55,209 nucleotides of DNA from Alphaproteobacteria bacterium UBA6347 (GCA_002440235.1 DJRZ01000006.1:4925-60133); one strand, 5' to 3'. Positions 36,023 to 45,169 are shown, numbered from the stretch's first letter. Notes: generated from the letters alone by a model not told the origin. Program-made: numbers and translations.

Positions 36023-36129
36023 AATCGAAACTGCGAACTCCGACTGGGGCGCGGCGGTCCATTGGCGGCGTCGGTGATGCGAATAAAATCGAAACTGCGA
36101 GCGGAACGAAGCAGTCCATTGACGGCATC
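36023..36129. repeat. Two copies of a palindromic intergenic repeat
   Basis: Two related units: 36023-36075 (degenerate) and 36087-36129. Each starts AATCGAAACTGCGA and ends in a GGTCCATTG/CAGTCCATTG motif. The second unit has an almost exact inverted copy at 36668-36710 on the other side of the GIY-YIG gene. Confidence 0.75.
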
Positions 36130-36190
36130 AGCGGGCAGGGGATTTGACAGTTAGGCTGGATTTTGCAATTAACCTTGACCGACAAACAGA

Positions 36191-36481
36191 CTACTCGTCA
36201 GCCAAAGAATCATATAAATCCAGCCATTGCGGATTTGTTGAAACAATCAAGTCGATCTTCTTCCGACGGCTTCCCGCTTTAATTTGTTTTTCTCTGGCGA
36301 ACGCCGTTTCCAGATCGTCATAAACTTCATAATATCCAAGCTTGTCGACGTCATATTTTTTGGTAAATCCGTCAACACATTTTTGTTTGTGTTCATAAAT
36401 GCGCCGTATCAGATTCGATGTCGCCCCCGTGTACAGAGTTCCATTCTTTTTGTTGAAAAGGATATAGAAATAAGCGGACAA
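36191..36481 (-). CDS. GIY-YIG nuclease-domain protein
   Basis: A 96-residue single-domain protein with the GIY-YIG core: YFYILFNKKNGTLYTGATSNLIRRIYEHK, including the GIY-like YFYIL, the YIG-like LYTGAT and catalytic Arg. The C-terminal helices (AFAREKQIKAGSRRKKIDLI) match the URI/UvrC-N-like subfamily seen in many genomes as stand-alone genes. Codon use is visibly more AT-rich than that of neighbours, and the gene is bracketed by inverted repeats, so horizontal acquisition or mobility is likely. Role unknown. Confidence 0.9.
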   Translation of the reverse strand: MSAYFYILFNKKNGTLYTGATSNLIRRIYEHKQKCVDGFTKKYDVDKLGYYEVYDDLETAFAREKQIKAGSRRKKIDLIVSTNPQWLDLYDSLADE

Positions 36482-36581
36482 AAAGGCATCTCCTAAAATG
36501 TATTTTAGTTGCAGTATAGTGAAAAATTAAATCTTTTTAAAATGAAATCGCAAAACCCGTTAGAGCTGAAGCAAAAGAAAG

Positions 36582-36873
36582 AATCGAAACCGCGAGGGCG
36601 TCAGCCCGTGGCGGTCCAAGTGACCCTGCCGCATAGTCCAGCCCCGACTGTTAGGACTCAGTCTGCCGATGCCGTCAATGGACTGCTTCGCTCCGCTCGC
36701 AGTTTCGGAATTATCTGGTGCCGGGATATTCATTGAAATTGCGAGGAGGACGTTAGTCCGACGCGGCAATCCAAGTGACTTTGCCGCACTGTTCAGCCCC
36801 GACTGTCAAGCCTCAGTCCGCCGATGCCCTCAATGGACTGCCACGCCCCTGTTGGGGCTCGCAGTTGCGATTT
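36582..36873. repeat. Tandem pair of ~150-base repeat units
   Basis: Unit 1 (about 36582-36712) and unit 2 (about 36735-36873) align over their length, e.g. GTCCAAGTGACCCTGCCGCA against ATCCAAGTGACTTTGCCGCA, both followed by AGCCCCGACTGT and a GATGCC(G/C)TCAATGGACTGC segment. The end of unit 1 (36668-36712) is the inverted partner of 36087-36129. From 36482 to 36922 I see no gene, only these repeats. The units have the look of REP/MITE-like palindromes. Confidence 0.75.
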
Positions 36874-36922
36874 TGTTTGCTTCATATGTCCCAAGCGAAA
36901 CCGCAAAGTCGGCGCGTCCGAG

Positions 36923-37282
36923 TCAGACGACGTCGCCGTTGCCCGTTTTGTAACAGCCGAAAACCAGCAGAATCAAATCGTAAATGACGCCAAAACCCAG
37001 CAGTCCGCCCGTCAGCAGGTAAAACAGACCGATAAACGGCGAATTGGTGTAAAAGCGGTGAATGCCGAACACGCCCAGAAAAATGCACAGCAGAATCGTG
37101 ACAAAGCGCGATTTTTTATCCGCGTCGACGTCGACGACTTTCACCCGAACGACCTCGCCGTCGGCGGGGGCGGGCGAAGCGGGTTCGTTCAGCAGTTTTT
37201 CTTTCGCCGCGGCGAACTCCTCTTCGGATAAAACGCCTTTTTCTTTCAATTCAGCCAATTTTTGCAGTTTTTCAACGTCCAT
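36923..37282 (-). CDS. SHOCT-TM2 domain membrane protein
   Basis: 119 residues: an N-terminal SHOCT helix pair (LQKLAELKEKGVLSEEEFAAAKEKLL, residues 5-30), a charged linker, then a TM2 domain with two membrane helices and the typical GVFGIHRFYTN turn. TM2 proteins are common but poorly understood. Start ATG 37282, 11 bases from the next gene upstream, so it is likely cotranscribed with the Aas-type fusion. Confidence 0.88.
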   Translation of the reverse strand: MDVEKLQKLAELKEKGVLSEEEFAAAKEKLLNEPASPAPADGEVVRVKVVDVDADKKSRFVTILLCIFLGVFGIHRFYTNSPFIGLFYLLTGGLLGFGVIYDLILLVFGCYKTGNGDVV

Positions 37283-37293
37283 CGCTTTATTCC

Positions 37294-40200
37294 TTACGTT
37301 TTGACGGATTGATCCTCGGCGATTTTCTGCGCCGTCACATAGTCGAATTTGCCCGACCCCAGAACGGGCGGTTCTTTGACGTGAATGAACGACGACGGCG
37401 ATCCCAGTTCGTTAAAGCCCTGCGATTTGATGTACGCGCGGACTTCGGACAAATCGACGTCCGGTTTCGTCGTGATCAGCACCAGTCGTTCGCCTTTTTT
37501 CTCGTCGGGAACGGAAACGATGCCCTGCACCGCGTCGGGATACAGTTTCGACAGCACCTGTTCGACCGCCGTCAGCGAAATCATTTCTCCGCCGATTTTG
37601 GCGAAACGTTTGGCGCGTCCTTTGATAAAGATAAAGCCGTCCTTGTCGATTTCGACGATGTCGCCCGTGTCGTGCCAGCCGTCTTTCGGCGGCTGCAAAA
37701 CGCCCGGAGCGTCGGATTTCATATAGCCCTGCATCACGTTGTCGCCGGACACCAGCAGGCGTTTGCCGTCTTTGATGCCGGGGACGTCTTCCAGCCGTGC
37801 GGTCATTTTCGGGAACAGGCGTCCGACGGATCCTTCGCGAACGTACATCGGCGTGTTGATGGAAATGACGGGGCTGGTTTCGGTCGCGCCGTAGCCTTCC
37901 AATATGCGGATTCCGAATTTGCGCATCCACAGTTCCGCCGTGCTGTTTTTCAGCTTTTCAGCCCCGACGATCGCATAGCGCAGCGCAAAGAAATCGTAGG
38001 GGTGCGCCATCGCGCCGTATCCCGCGAAAAACGTGTCCGTCCCGCACAGAACCGTCGCGTTGACCTCGTACACCAGTTCGGGGACGATGCGGTAATGCAG
38101 GGGCGACGGATAAAAGAACGTGCGCACGCCCGTCAGAATCATCAGCAAAGTGCCGACCCCCAGCCCGAACGCGTGGAACATCGGCAAAGCGTTGAACGAC
38201 ACGTCGGCGGACGTCAGGGCGATGACGCTCAGCGCCTGATAGCGGTTGGCTTGGAAATTCCGGTGGGACAGCAGAACGGCTTTGGGCATGCCTTCCGACC
38301 CCGAAGTGAACATGATCGCGGCGGTGCGGTCGGCGCCGTTTTTCGGTTTGCGCGACCGGACGTAGTCGAACACGCCCTTTAATTTGTCGGCGGTTTGAAT
38401 GTCCGCGCCCAAATCCTCCATATAAACGACGTCGACGCCGTTTTCGCGCAAGGCGGCTTCAAGTTTTTCCAGATGCGCGTTTTCAATGAATTTTCTGGAC
38501 GTCAGAACGGTTTTCAGCAACACCGTTTTAACGCAGGACACCACCTGCGCCACGCCGGTTGAAAAGTTCAGCATCGCGGGCACTTTGTCAACGCTCTGCA
38601 ACGCGAAAAACGTCACGACGTTCGCCAAAACGTTCGGCATCAGAACGCCGATCCGTTCGTCGTCGGGGAAACGGCGCGCGATGACGCGTCCCAAAACGTA
38701 GCTTTTCAAAATCAGCGATTTGTATTTCATCGGCTTGCGGCTGACGTCTTCGGCGATGATGTGGTTTTTGCCGTTGATTTTCGCCGCGTTCAGCAGGGAA
38801 ACAAACAGGTTTTCGTTGATTTTCGACGATTCGTAAAGCATTTCGACCATCATGTCGTACAGTTGGTTCGACACCTCGTGCGACCGCCGGCGTCCCGTCC
38901 ACGACGGATCAACGTCGAATTTCTTGGGCGGCAGAATGTTCATCGAAATTTTAGGAAAGTACTGCGTGCGGACTTTGTTTTTCAGCAAGGACAGCTTGGA
39001 ATACTGCGCCCCGTTGATGCGGATCGGCAGAATGTTGGCGTTCGCTTTTTCCGCGACCAGTCCCGCGCCTTCGTAAATTTTCATCAGCGCGCCGGTCACG
39101 CTGACGCGGCGTTCGGGAAAGATCATGACTTTTTTGTTTTTCTTGATCAGATCGACCAAAGCGCGCAGGGACAGCGGGTTGTTCAAATCCAGCGGATAAA
39201 CGTCGACCATCAGTCCGAAAAACCGCGCGAACCATTTGTTTTCCCATTCGGGTTTGATGACGAACGTGATCTTTTCGGGCATGAAAGCGGCGATCAGCAG
39301 ACCGTCCAGCAAAGACGTGTGGTTGGCGATGATCAGAACGCGCTTGCCCGCCGCCTGAAAATTGGGCAGTCCCTTGACCGTGACGCGGTAGAAAAACTCC
39401 AGCACGGTTTGGGCGATCGACCGCACCAGAGCCGCCGGCAGAATCGAACAGTTGTACACCGACACGAACAGGCAGGCGACGCCCGCGAACAAAAACAAAG
39501 CCGCCGTGCCGAAGCCCATAGCCCCCAGCGTGATGAAAACCAGAGCCGTCAAAGCGATGCCGACGGCGTTGATCAGGTTGTTAGCGGCGAATACGGTCGC
39601 GCGGTTGGCGGCGGACGCCTTGAACCGGATCAGGGCTGTCAGGGGAACGACGTACATGCCGCTGAAAAACGCCAGCGCGAACCAGAACAGCGTGAACAGA
39701 ACGGCGCGCAGACGCAGGATAAAATCGAAAAATCCGACGGGTTCGACCGGCGTCGCGTAGCCGACGGTCAGAAAATACAGCATCGCGAAGCAGACCGCCA
39801 TGCCGATCGTGCTGATGGGAACGAACGTCGTGTGCGCCACGCCTTTCAGCAGTTTATGGCAGTACGCCGCCCCCGCGCCGACGCCCGCGGCATAAGCCGC
39901 CAGCAGAAAAGCGGTCGTGAAATCGTCGGCGTTGAAAACTTTTCCCGTCATGGGATAGATCTGCATGATCACCAGCAGTCCGATCGACCAGAACCACGTC
40001 GCGCCCAGAATGCTGCGGAAGATCAGCGGGTACTTGCGCACCGTGCGCAGGGTTTTCCAGATGCCTTTCAGCATGTCGCGGGGGGTGTTGCGCGGGGCGT
40101 TTTTATCTTCGCCGCCGTCGTTTTCGACCGCGCGCGTCGCCAGAAAGCCGATCAGGGCGAACGCTATCAAAACGACCGCCGCCAGCCGGACGGGCAGCAA

Positions 40201-40659
40201 AGTGCCGATCAGCAGCGCCAGACCGATGCTGAAATACGTCGTTTTTTCAATATAGGCGTTGCCCGCGCTCAGGTCGCTGTCTTCCAGCTGTTCGGGCTGA
40301 AAGGCGTAGCGCATGGGACCGAAAAAGGCGGACAGCGTGCCGAACGCGAACGGCAGCAGAATCAACAATCCGATGTTTTTGGTCAGCAAAACGCCGCCCG
40401 CCAGCAGCATCATCGCCAGATCCGTCAGCCGCAGCGAACGCGTGACCCGGACGCGGTTGTATTTTTTCGCCAGCTGTCCGGCGCGCGCGGAAAACAGGAA
40501 AAACGGCAGAATCAGCAATCCCGCGACGATGTTCGACGGATCGTCCGTCTGTTGCGTGATGCGCACGGCGATCAATGTCAGCAGAGTTGTTTTGAACAAA
40601 TTGTCGTTCAGGGATTTGAACAGGCGGGGCAACACCGCCGCGATTTTAGAAAAAGGCAT
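37294..40659 (-). CDS. LplT-PlsC-Aas trifunctional lysophospholipid acyltransferase
   Basis: 1121 residues fusing three domains: an MFS-type lysophospholipid flippase (residues ~1-420, about 12 helices), a PlsC-type acyltransferase (~430-640, with HTSLLDG matching HxxxxD and IFPERRVS) and an AMP-forming acyl-ACP synthetase (~650-1121, with MFTSGSEGMPKAV, EGYGATETSP and DTGDIVEIDKDGFIFIKGRAKR). In E. coli lplT and aas are separate genes; the fused form occurs in many proteobacteria. It imports lysophospholipid and re-acylates it in the inner membrane. The start is on the minus strand at 40659. Confidence 0.95.
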   Translation of the reverse strand: MPFSKIAAVLPRLFKSLNDNLFKTTLLTLIAVRITQQTDDPSNIVAGLLILPFFLFSARAGQLAKKYNRVRVTRSLRLTDLAMMLLAGGVLLTKNIGLLILLPFAFGTLSAFFGPMRYAFQPEQLEDSDLSAGNAYIEKTTYFSIGLALLIGTLLPVRLAAVVLIAFALIGFLATRAVENDGGEDKNAPRNTPRDMLKGIWKTLRTVRKYPLIFRSILGATWFWSIGLLVIMQIYPMTGKVFNADDFTTAFLLAAYAAGVGAGAAYCHKLLKGVAHTTFVPISTIGMAVCFAMLYFLTVGYATPVEPVGFFDFILRLRAVLFTLFWFALAFFSGMYVVPLTALIRFKASAANRATVFAANNLINAVGIALTALVFITLGAMGFGTAALFLFAGVACLFVSVYNCSILPAALVRSIAQTVLEFFYRVTVKGLPNFQAAGKRVLIIANHTSLLDGLLIAAFMPEKITFVIKPEWENKWFARFFGLMVDVYPLDLNNPLSLRALVDLIKKNKKVMIFPERRVSVTGALMKIYEGAGLVAEKANANILPIRINGAQYSKLSLLKNKVRTQYFPKISMNILPPKKFDVDPSWTGRRRSHEVSNQLYDMMVEMLYESSKINENLFVSLLNAAKINGKNHIIAEDVSRKPMKYKSLILKSYVLGRVIARRFPDDERIGVLMPNVLANVVTFFALQSVDKVPAMLNFSTGVAQVVSCVKTVLLKTVLTSRKFIENAHLEKLEAALRENGVDVVYMEDLGADIQTADKLKGVFDYVRSRKPKNGADRTAAIMFTSGSEGMPKAVLLSHRNFQANRYQALSVIALTSADVSFNALPMFHAFGLGVGTLLMILTGVRTFFYPSPLHYRIVPELVYEVNATVLCGTDTFFAGYGAMAHPYDFFALRYAIVGAEKLKNSTAELWMRKFGIRILEGYGATETSPVISINTPMYVREGSVGRLFPKMTARLEDVPGIKDGKRLLVSGDNVMQGYMKSDAPGVLQPPKDGWHDTGDIVEIDKDGFIFIKGRAKRFAKIGGEMISLTAVEQVLSKLYPDAVQGIVSVPDEKKGERLVLITTKPDVDLSEVRAYIKSQGFNELGSPSSFIHVKEPPVLGSGKFDYVTAQKIAEDQSVKT

Positions 40660-40726
40660 AAAGACTCCTGAATCCTGATGGGGGGACGTTTCCGGTAATG
40701 TAACGGTTTCAAACGGTTGCGTCCAT

Positions 40727-40757
40727 AAAAAAGCTCCCCGTCCATAAAAACGGGGAG
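40727..40757 (-). terminator. Terminator after ctrA
   Basis: On the minus strand an 8-bp stem CTCCCCGT / ACGGGGAG with loop TTTTATGG, followed by CTTTTTT. It ends ctrA before the Aas fusion gene. Confidence 0.85.
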
Positions 40758-40761
40758 GGGG

Positions 40762-41448
40762 TTATTCTTCCTTTTTGGGTTCGCGCAGGACGTATCCGCG
40801 TCCCCACACGGTTTCGATGTAGTTTTCGCCGCCCGTGGCTTCGGCGATTTTTTTGCGCAGTTTGCAGATGAACACGTCGATGATTTTCAATTCGGGTTCG
40901 TCCATGCCGTTGTACAGGTGGTTCAGGAACTGCTCTTTGCTCAGCGTCGTTCCTTTCGACAGGGACAGGCGTTCCAGAATGCCGTATTCGCGTCCCGTCA
41001 GGTGCAGGGGCTTGCCGTCGACCAGCGCGGTGCGCGTGTCCAGATTGACCTCGATCGCGCCGGTGCGGATCACGGATTCCGAATGCCCGCGCGACCGGCG
41101 GACCAGCGCGCGGATACGGGCGACCAGCTCGGCTTTGTCGAACGGTTTGGTCAGATAGTCGTCCGCGCCCGTCGACAGCCCTTTGACCTTTTTGTCCGCG
41201 CCGGACAAGCCCGACAGAATCAAAACGGGGGTCGTGATTTTCGACGCCCGCAGACGTTTCAAAACCTCGTAGCCGTCCATGTCGGGCAGAACCAGATCCA
41301 AAATAATGATGTCGTAATCGTACAACCTGCCGATTTCCAAGCCTTCCTCGCCCAGAACGGTCGGGTCGACGACCATGCCTTCCTTGTGCAGGACGGCTTC
41401 GATCGTTTGGGACATCGCCTTATCATCTTCGACCAACAAAACGCGCAT
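40762..41448 (-). CDS. ctrA: Cell-cycle response regulator CtrA
   Basis: 228 residues with an N-terminal receiver ([17 protein letters not shown]; phosphoacceptor Asp51 in [17 protein letters not shown]) and an OmpR-type winged helix. The C-terminal helix [27 protein letters not shown] and [13 protein letters not shown] are nearly identical to Caulobacter CtrA. The start 41448 has AAGGAATATCCG upstream; a longer frame upstream adds non-homologous residues. CtrA controls division, replication and motility genes, usually by binding TTAA-N7-TTAA. It is divergent from fliI, as in several alphaproteobacteria. Confidence 0.95.
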   Translation of the reverse strand: MRVLLVEDDKAMSQTIEAVLHKEGMVVDPTVLGEEGLEIGRLYDYDIIILDLVLPDMDGYEVLKRLRASKITTPVLILSGLSGADKKVKGLSTGADDYLTKPFDKAELVARIRALVRRSRGHSESVIRTGAIEVNLDTRTALVDGKPLHLTGREYGILERLSLSKGTTLSKEQFLNHLYNGMDEPELKIIDVFICKLRKKIAEATGGENYIETVWGRGYVLREPKKEE

Positions 41449-41474
41449 CGGATATTCCTTTTTCAGGCAAACTG

Positions 41475-41489
41475 GTAATAACTTATTAA
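41475..41489. promoter_or_regulatory. Possible CtrA box between ctrA and fliI
   Basis: GTAA-N7-TTAA (41475-41478 and 41486-41489) differs from the CtrA consensus TTAA-N7-TTAA at one position. A GAATC (GANTC) site follows at 41503-41507. Together they suggest autoregulation or shared control of ctrA and fliI, which is an inference. Confidence 0.4.
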
Positions 41490-41631
41490 CTTTATGTTTT
41501 ATGAATCCCATATGCAAGCCCCTATTTTTGCAAAAGCGATTTTTTTTCCTTTTCGTCATTTTTTTGTGGATAAAGGGCGACAAAATGCCGATAACGGGCT
41601 ATATTATTTTAAAAGACTGACGGAAAGCCCG

Positions 41632-42996
41632 ATGAACGGATATTTGAAAAACCTGATCGACGACGTGAACGCCTTGCCCGCGCACCGATGCTTCGGATCG
41701 GTCAGCGCGATCAAGGGCATGCTGGTCGAACTGTCGGGCATTCGCGCGGATCTGTCCGTCGGCGACAGGTGCGAAATCCACGCCCGCGGCGGCAAAAAGG
41801 TCGTGTGCGAGGTCGTCGGATTCAACGGCGGCAAAGTGCTGGCGATGCCCTTTACGACCTTGGACGGCGTCGGTCCGGGGAACACCGTCGACGTGTGCGA
41901 CGCCGCGCCCGTGCTGTATCCGCACGTTTCGTGGCTGGGGCGCGTCATCAACGCGATGGGCGAACCCGTCGACGGCAAAGGTCCGCTGATCAAAGGCGGC
42001 GTTCCCTGTCCGATCCACAACGCGCCGCCGCCCGCCAATTCGCGCCAGCGCGTCGCAGGCAAAGCGGATCTGGGCGTGCGCGCGATCAACACTTTTCTGA
42101 CCGTGTGCAAGGGACAGCGCATGGGCATTTTCGCGGGGTCGGGCGTCGGCAAATCGTCGCTGATGGCGATGATGGCGCGGCACACGCGGCTGGACGTGAC
42201 GGTTTTGGGACTGATCGGCGAACGCGGGCGCGAAGCGCGCGAGTTCATCGAGGACGATTTGGGCGAAGAGGGCATGAAGCGCAGCGTCGTCGTCGTGGCG
42301 ACGTCGGACGAAAGCCCGCTGATGCGCCGTCAGGCTGCCTATGTCGCGATAACGGTCGCCGAATATTTCCGCGATCGGAAAAACAACGTGCTGTGCATGA
42401 TGGACAGCATCACGCGTTTCGCGATGGCTCAGCGCGAAATCAGCCTGTCCGCGGGGGAACCGCCCGCGACGAAAGGCTACACGCCGTCGGTGTTCGCGGA
42501 ACTGCCGAAGCTGTTGGAACGCGCGGGACCCGGTCCGGTCGGGGCGGGGTCGATCACGGGGCTGTTCACCGTTCTGGTGGACGGCGACGACCACAACGAA
42601 CCGATCGCGGACGCCGTGCGCGGGATTTTGGACGGACACATCGTTTTGGAACGCGCGATCGCCGAACGCAACCGCTATCCCGCCGTGAACCTGCTGCGCA
42701 GTATTTCCCGAACGATGCCGGGGTGCAACACGGACGACGAAAACGCTCTGGTCAATCGGGCGCGCGCGTTGATTTCGACCTATGAAAACATGGCGGAGCT
42801 GATCCGTCTGGGCGCGTACAAGCGCGGATCGAACGCGCAGGTGGACGAAGCGATCTTTTATTACGACAAGCTGGAAGCGTTCATTTCCCAGCGCAAGAAG
42901 GACAAAGTCGACTTCGCGACGGGATACCGCGAGCTTGCCGAAATTCTGGCGCAAAAGCCCGACGCGAAGCCGCGTCAGACCCAAGCCGCGGGATAA
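41632..42996 (+). CDS. fliI: Flagellar export ATPase FliI
   Basis: 454 residues homologous to F1 beta and FliI: Walker A GIFAGSGVGKSSLM, Walker B region LCMMDSITRFAMAQREI, and the family PSVFAELPKLLERAGP. It powers or assists flagellar (type III) protein export. ATG 41632 chosen with a weak GGAAAG site, because the upstream ATGs give unrelated residues. Followed by fliJ. No other flagellar genes lie in the window. Confidence 0.93.
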   Translation: MNGYLKNLIDDVNALPAHRCFGSVSAIKGMLVELSGIRADLSVGDRCEIHARGGKKVVCEVVGFNGGKVLAMPFTTLDGVGPGNTVDVCDAAPVLYPHVSWLGRVINAMGEPVDGKGPLIKGGVPCPIHNAPPPANSRQRVAGKADLGVRAINTFLTVCKGQRMGIFAGSGVGKSSLMAMMARHTRLDVTVLGLIGERGREAREFIEDDLGEEGMKRSVVVVATSDESPLMRRQAAYVAITVAEYFRDRKNNVLCMMDSITRFAMAQREISLSAGEPPATKGYTPSVFAELPKLLERAGPGPVGAGSITGLFTVLVDGDDHNEPIADAVRGILDGHIVLERAIAERNRYPAVNLLRSISRTMPGCNTDDENALVNRARALISTYENMAELIRLGAYKRGSNAQVDEAIFYYDKLEAFISQRKKDKVDFATGYRELAEILAQKPDAKPRQTQAAG

Positions 42997-43005
42997 TCCG
43001 TTTAA

Positions 43006-43479
43006 ATGGCGAAAAACGAACTGAAAACGCTGATCCGCGTGCACAAATTCGAACTGGACGAACGCCAGCGGAAACTGGGCAACCTGCTGCGGTTCGAACA
43101 GTCTTTGGAAAACCGCAAAATCCTGCTGGCGGAACGGTTCAGGCAGGAGGAAGCCGCCGCGAACGAAAGCCCCGCCGCCGCGCTGACGTTCGGCGCCTAC
43201 GTCGACTGGCACGTCGACGAAAACCGCCGCGTCGACCGCGCTTTGGCGGACGTGCGGCAGGAAATTCTGAATATGCGCGAAGAAATCCGCGCCGCGTATC
43301 AGGAACTGAAAACCCTTGAAATCACGCAGGAAAACCGCGACAAGCGCGAAGCGGCGGAAGAAGAGCGCAAAAACAACGCCGTTCTGGACGAAATCGGTTT
43401 GACCCTTTACCGCCGCAACAAACGGGCGGAAAGCGAAGAGGACGAAACGGACGAAAACGCGAAAACGGATTCCGTTTAG
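43006..43479 (+). CDS. fliJ: Flagellar export chaperone FliJ-like
   Basis: 157 residues, nearly all coiled-coil helix (KTLIRVHKFELDERQRKLGNLLRFEQSLE then charged repeats), typical of FliJ, which sits in the FliI hexamer as a rotor-like stalk. It starts 9 bases after fliI. Sequence identity in FliJ is low, so the call rests on position and coiled-coil pattern. Its end overlaps the convergent GNAT gene by 4 bases. Confidence 0.82.
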   Translation: MAKNELKTLIRVHKFELDERQRKLGNLLRFEQSLENRKILLAERFRQEEAAANESPAAALTFGAYVDWHVDENRRVDRALADVRQEILNMREEIRAAYQELKTLEITQENRDKREAAEEERKNNAVLDEIGLTLYRRNKRAESEEDETDENAKTDSV

Positions 43480-44105
43480 CCGAAAATCTGTCCCGCCAGT
43501 TTCAGCTTTTCCTTCGGCGGAAAACGTCCGTCGAACGCTTCGGCTTCCTTTTCGTCGACCATATATCCCGCGGGCGGCGCGTATTCGCCCGAAACGCCGT
43601 TCAAATATCCTTTGACCAGTTCCCGGCACAGGAAAAAGGACGCGTCGGTCCCCCGCGGCAAACCGTGGTAGCGTATGCCGAAAACCGAAGCGGGGACGCA
43701 GCCGCTTTTGCCGTAAAAGCCGATGTTCCCTTCGAAACAAACGGCGCCGAATCCCGCCGCCGCGGCTTTTTCGAACGAAAAGTCCAGCAGCTTTTTTCCG
43801 AACCCCCGCCGTTTCAGCCGCGGCGTCACGCAAATCGGTCCCATCGCCAGAACGGGGATTTTCCGTCCGTCGTCCGCGTCGATTTTCGCCCGGACAAAGA
43901 CGTTCTGCCCGATGATTTCGCCGTTTCGCTCCATCACGAAATCCAGTCCGCGCGCAAAGTCGGGATCGTTCCGCAGCCGGTGCAGGACATAGTGTTCCAG
44001 ACAGCCGGGGCGGTACACGTTCCAAAACGATTCCCTGACCATGTTTTCGACGAACGCGTAATCTTCGGGGCGTTCGAGCCGGAATGAAATTTCATCTCGC
44101 GTCAT
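43476..44105 (-). CDS. GNAT-family N-acetyltransferase
   Basis: 209 residues with a GNAT core: VLAMGPICVTPRLKRRGFGKKLLDFSFEKAAAAGF, where the R/G-rich segment is the acetyl-CoA pyrophosphate loop. N-terminus RLERPEDYAFVENMVRESFW fits the family. Start at 44105 has AAGGAG upstream; the longer reading frame upstream is not homologous. It lies 2 bases from the TetR gene and shares its transcript and likely its regulation. Substrate unknown. Confidence 0.88.
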   Translation of the reverse strand: MTRDEISFRLERPEDYAFVENMVRESFWNVYRPGCLEHYVLHRLRNDPDFARGLDFVMERNGEIIGQNVFVRAKIDADDGRKIPVLAMGPICVTPRLKRRGFGKKLLDFSFEKAAAAGFGAVCFEGNIGFYGKSGCVPASVFGIRYHGLPRGTDASFFLCRELVKGYLNGVSGEYAPPAGYMVDEKEAEAFDGRFPPKEKLKLAGQIFG

Positions 44106-44107
44106 TT

Positions 44108-44734
44108 TCAAACTCCTTTTTCCCGTTTCGGCGCGTTGAAGACCGCGAAGCGGTCGATGTGCCGTTCCAACATTTTTTCCGCCCGCGAATCCGGATCGCC
44201 GCCGTCGGACAGGGCGATCAGCAGGCAAAGCGGCGCGCAGTATTCCAGCGCCAGCTGTTCGGGATCCGCCCGCGTCAGCGTTCCCGCGTCCATCATTTCG
44301 CGAAAAATGTCCGCCGTGTACAGGACGGGACCCCGCGTCAGGCAGTCGCGAAGCAGCTTCGCCGATTCGGGATCGCGGTACTGTTCCAGCGTCAGCATTT
44401 TTCTGAAATCGCGGGCGAATTCGTCGCGCGTCCAAAATTCGAACTGCGCGATCGTGAACCGCTTTAAATTTTCAAAGGTCGTTTTCGCGTACGCCGCCGG
44501 ATCGTCCGCGCGTTTTTGTTCCGGAACGCCGGACAGCCGCGCGCGTTCCGCGTCGATTTCGAACATTTTGGCGACGATGCCGTCAAAAACGGCGCGCTTG
44601 TTCTTATAATGCTTGTACAGCGCGCTTTTCGCCATGTTCAAATCGGCGGCGATGTCGCCGACGGACACCGCCTCGCACCCGTTTCGGGCGAACAGGCGCA
44701 AAGCCGTCATCAGAATTTTTTCCTTTGTGTTCAT
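44108..44734 (-). CDS. TetR-family transcriptional repressor
   Basis: 208 residues with an N-terminal HTH: TKEKILMTALRLFARNGCEAVSVGDIAADLNMAKSALYKHYKNKRAV, the standard TetR DNA-binding domain. The start is 44734 (AAGGA site) rather than the longer frame. Two palindromes lie just upstream of its start, so autoregulation is expected, with the downstream GNAT gene in the same unit. Ligand unknown. Confidence 0.93.
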   Translation of the reverse strand: MNTKEKILMTALRLFARNGCEAVSVGDIAADLNMAKSALYKHYKNKRAVFDGIVAKMFEIDAERARLSGVPEQKRADDPAAYAKTTFENLKRFTIAQFEFWTRDEFARDFRKMLTLEQYRDPESAKLLRDCLTRGPVLYTADIFREMMDAGTLTRADPEQLALEYCAPLCLLIALSDGGDPDSRAEKMLERHIDRFAVFNAPKREKGV

Positions 44735-44750
44735 CGGATTTTCCTTAAAA

Positions 44751-44794
44751 GTGAACAACCGTTCACCGTCTAAACATAGTGAACGATCGTTCAC
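44751..44794. promoter_or_regulatory. Two palindromic TetR-type operators
   Basis: GTGAACAACCGTTCAC (44751-44766) and the perfect palindrome GTGAACGATCGTTCAC (44779-44794), 28 bases apart centre to centre. Both share the GTGAAC/GTTCAC half-sites and sit in the promoter region of the TetR gene. Confidence 0.85.
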
Positions 44795-45078
44795 TCGTCA
44801 AGGGAAAAATTCGATTTTTAACGGAATTTACGAAACGGGGATCTTTTCCGAATCCTTGTTTTGATTCGTTCTAAAATGGAATCGGGCGTGAATCGGCGCA
44901 AATCAAGGATTTTTGTTTTTCCGTTTGACTTCCCGTTTCAAACGATTATGGTGAAAATGAAACGGGTGTTAAAAAATCGTTAAAAAACGCAAAACGCCCG
45001 CGGGAAAAAATCGGCGGAAAATCGCCCTTTTTCCTGTCAACCGAAAAAAAATAATTTTTCTGTTGCGCAAACTTCGAC

Positions 45079-45127
45079 TGCCAATATATTGTTGCGTCAA
45101 CGACGGAACGAACACAATCTGTTGTGT
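45079..45127 (+). promoter_or_regulatory. Tandem NrdR boxes upstream of nrdD
   Basis: Box 1 TGCCAATATATTGTTG (45079-45094) and box 2 ACACAATCTGTTGTGT (45112-45127) match the 16-base NrdR consensus ACACWATATMTWGTGT to different degrees. The centres are 33 bases apart, three helical turns, the typical spacing for cooperative NrdR binding. Between the TetR operators and these boxes (44795-45078) I see no gene. NrdR itself is not in the window. Confidence 0.78.
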
Positions 45128-45169
45128 TTCCGATGAATTTGACAACCCTATGAAACAACGGAGATTTTT

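Noticed and set aside
36582..36873. CRISPR array
   Set aside because: Only two long tandem units plus degenerate palindromes; no regular short repeat/spacer pattern and no cas genes.
38761..40671. 636-codon open frame opposite the LplT-PlsC-Aas gene
   Set aside because: Antisense of a well-supported domain fusion with low-complexity Arg/Gln/His content.
41599..44025. 808-codon minus-strand frame opposite fliI and fliJ
   Set aside because: Shadow of fliI/fliJ; only its end coincides with the GNAT region and in a different frame.
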